DNA of 64,000 nucleotides, from the NCBI RefSeq assembly GCF_010669285.1, contig NZ_CP048711.1:1-64000 (forward strand), in the 5' to 3' direction. The translations under genes and the position numbers were made by a program. Positions 62,095-64,000 of this stretch are shown here, in pieces (positions within the stretch are counted from its first letter, which is position 1; every line of letters starts with the position of its first letter). The stretch comes from Kineobactrum salinum. Its GTDB lineage: Bacteria; Pseudomonadota; Gammaproteobacteria; Pseudomonadales; Halieaceae. The notes below the pieces were generated by a model. That model did no database searches, had not been told where the DNA came from, and was given only the letters and a program-made list of their open reading frames with translations.

Positions 62095-63783
62095 GCTGTT
62101 TGCAACCCTGCCGCCCGCGCTGGCGCTCATGACCGGCGCGCTGCTAACCGCGCTGATACGCTCCAGGCAGCTGCGCGCGGCGGTGGTAATTATCGCCCCG
62201 CTGATCTGCCTGTACATGATCTGGCAGGTCCCGGACGGCGTGGTGCTGCGCGGCACGTTTTTGGGCTACCCGCTGGAACTGGTCGAGGGCAACGCCGTCA
62301 GGCGGCTGTTCGCGACGATCTTTGCCATCATGTCCGCCACCGGCGCGGTCTTCGCATTCAACACTGCCCGCCGCACCGAACTCGTTGCGGCGCAGGTCTA
62401 TGCTGCGGGGCCATAGGGGTTGCGTTTGCCGGTGACCTGCTGACCCTGTTCATCTTCTGGGAATTGATGGCATTGTTTTCCACGGTTGTGGTCTGGTGCG
62501 GTGGCACCGAAGCATCGCGCGCGGCAGGAATCCGCTATGTGATTATTCACCTGTTGGGTGGCGTGGTCCTGAAAGTCGGTATCGAAGGAATCCTGGTCGG
62601 CACTGGATCACTGGATATCCGGGCTTTCTCCGCGGCAGATTTCAGCACTTGGATGCTGCTGATCGGCATCCTGATCAACGCGGCCGCCCCGCCCTTGTCT
62701 GCCTGGCTGTCAGATGCCTACCCCACCGCCAGCCCCACCGGCTCGGTGTTCCTGTCCGCCTTCACAACCAAGACAGCCATTCTGGCACTGATTCTGCTAT
62801 TTCCCGGTGAGTCGGTATTGATCTGGGTCGGCCTGTTCATGGTGTTCTATGGCATCATCTATGCGCTGCTGGAAAACGACATCCGGCGCATACTGGCGTT
62901 CTCAATCGTCAACCAGGTCGGTTTCATGGTCTGCGCCGTGGGTATCGGCACCGAAACAGCCATCAATGGGGCTGCTGCCCACGCCTTCGCCCATATTATC
63001 TACAAGGCCCTGCTGTTCATGAGCGCGGGCGTGGTGGTGATGCGCACCGGCAAGCACCTGTGCACTGACGTCGGCGGCCTGTTCCGGACCATGCCGATCA
63101 CCATGTGGTGCGGTGTAGTGGGTGCCATGGCCATCTCCAGTTTCCCGCTAACCTCGGGTTTCACCACCAAGACACTGATTTCCCAGGCGGCGGTAGATGA
63201 AGGCCTGGTTCTGGTGTATTTCCTGCTCGCCGCGGCCTCGGCAGGGGTTTTCCTGCACGCGGGTATCAAGTTTCCCTGGTTCGTGTTCTTTCAGAAGGAT
63301 TCCGGTTTGCGCCCCAAGGATGCTCCCTGGAATATGGCCGTGGCGATGCTGTTCTTCGCCGGTCTCTGTATTTTGCTCGGTGTGTATCCACAACTGCTGT
63401 ATCCATTGCTGCCCTATGCGGTTGACTACCAACCCTATACCGCCAGCAAGGTGCTGTTCTATCTGCAACTGTTGCTGTTTTCCGGCCTGGCATTCTTCCT
63501 GATGCTGCCGTGGATGCAGCGCACCCTGACAATCTCGTTGGACGTCGACTGGTTGTGGCGGCGGGGCCTGCCCCAGCTGGCCCGGGCCAGCGGGCGCCTG
63601 GCAGGACCTCCGCTGCGACTGATGCAGGCAGGACTACTCCGCTTGGCCAGCGCCGTCGGTGGCTCGGCACGCGGTACCATGGAACAGGCTGGGCCGCTGG
63701 GGCGTTCCTGGGAGATCGGCACTACCGCGTTGTGGATTGTGGTGTTGCTAATGGTCTACGTGATTATCTACTATCTGTTCTGA
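62087..63783 (+). CDS. MrpD/NuoL-type antiporter subunit 3 (frame interrupted)
   Basis: The third antiporter-like subunit, 565 residues after repair. The first part MFELFATLPPALALMTGALL to LVAAQVYAAG is followed, one base later in the G4 run at 62407-62410, by AIGVAFAGDLLTLFIFWELM (pump-path Glu). Then come NAAAPPLSAWLSDAYPTASP, ENDIRRILAFSIVNQVGFMV and SSFPLTSGFTTKTLISQAAV. An extended C-terminal part (RASGRLAGPPLRLMQAGLLR) ends with one more membrane span. Last gene of the operon. Confidence 0.9.
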
Positions 63784-63876
63784 TACGGCCTGACGTATGA
63801 ACAGGCCCTAATGCAACCCGGAAATACTGAAACATGAAAACGCGCCTTCGCACCCATGGCGGGCGGGGTTGCCGTG

Positions 63877-64000
63877 CTAGAACTTCGCATAACGGCTGTT
63901 GCAATACTGGCGATGGCTGTTGACCGTCTGCGCGATTGCGGTGTTGAGCTGTCCCTGCTCCTCGCCAGTGAACCAGTCCTGGTGACGGTTCGGCCGCGCC
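63877..64000 (-). CDS. C-terminal end of an unknown gene (partial)
   Basis: Read from the window end on the minus strand, 40 codons (ARPNRHQDWFTGEEQGQLNT..., ending SHRQYCNSRYAKF) precede a TAG at 63877-63879. The composition is protein-like, whereas the other two frames on this strand look less so. I do not recognise the family. The gap to the Mrp operon (63784-63876) has only a weak GGCCTG/CAGGCC stem without a T tract. Confidence 0.5.
   Translation of the reverse strand, partial: ARPNRHQDWFTGEEQGQLNTAIAQTVNSHRQYCNSRYAKF

Noticed and set aside
63787-63807. GGCCTG/CAGGCC stem as terminator of the Mrp operon
   Set aside because: Only 6 bp and no T tract on either strand.

Overview
This window is a bacterial chromosome segment, most likely from a gammaproteobacterium. 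A dif site close to the Escherichia coli sequence lies at 9230-9257. The gene order cysG-serS-crcB-rarA-lolA-ftsK-trxB-aat-bpt-infA-clpA-clpS-icd-nudJ-mnmA-hflD-purB matches the block I know from Pseudomonas. A marine Cellvibrionales/Halieaceae-type host fits the GC-rich genes, the methylmalonyl-CoA cluster and the Mrp antiporter, but the genus is inference.

Region 1 (1-9257) is the right part of a tandem filamentous-phage (inovirus) prophage array. The repeat unit is about 5,955 bp. The first copy enters at the last codons of a membrane-protein gene. It runs through coat, micro-protein, pIII-like adhesin, pVI-like protein, Zot, the attP/regulatory region, two small regulators, Rep, ssDNA-binding protein and two small ORFs. 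The second copy carries only the coat-to-Zot half before the array ends at dif. At the copy junction one XerC arm of dif is joined to phage DNA and mirrored about 90 bp away, forming a nested hairpin like the folded single-strand attP of CTXphi.

Region 2 (9.6-37.1 kb) is conserved housekeeping: NhaP2-type antiporter, Prc protease, siroheme synthase, SerS, fluoride channel, RarA, LolA, an inserted methyltransferase, FtsK, thioredoxin reductase, the N-end-rule set (Aat, Bpt, ClpS, ClpA), IF-1, isocitrate dehydrogenase, RNA-modification genes, PurB and a JmjC ribosomal oxygenase. Region 3 (37.1-38.3 kb) is a non-coding island of interspersed repeats. Region 4 (38.3-46.8 kb, minus strand) is a propionyl-CoA to succinyl-CoA operon: carboxyltransferase, biotin carboxylase, epimerase, mutase, MeaB GTPase and a small Rieske protein. 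Region 5 (47.1-56.2 kb) holds ThrH, CysB, a 5'-nucleotidase, an AGCS symporter, D-cysteine desulfhydrase, YajC, exonuclease III, nitroreductase, a solute-binding protein and a RIO kinase. Region 6 (56.4-63.8 kb) is an Mrp-type antiporter operon with three MrpD/NuoL-like subunits and no canonical MrpA.

A technical signal runs through the whole window. At least sixteen otherwise intact genes, including essential serS and ftsK, are each broken by one missing base in a homopolymer, nearly always G or C. The reading frame is restored by adding one base. These are most likely sequencing or assembly undercalls. They explain the apparent ScpA-MeaB fusion and the broken second zot, and probably both differences between the prophage copies. 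Coordinates below span the whole gene in such cases. I saw no tRNA, rRNA or CRISPR array.
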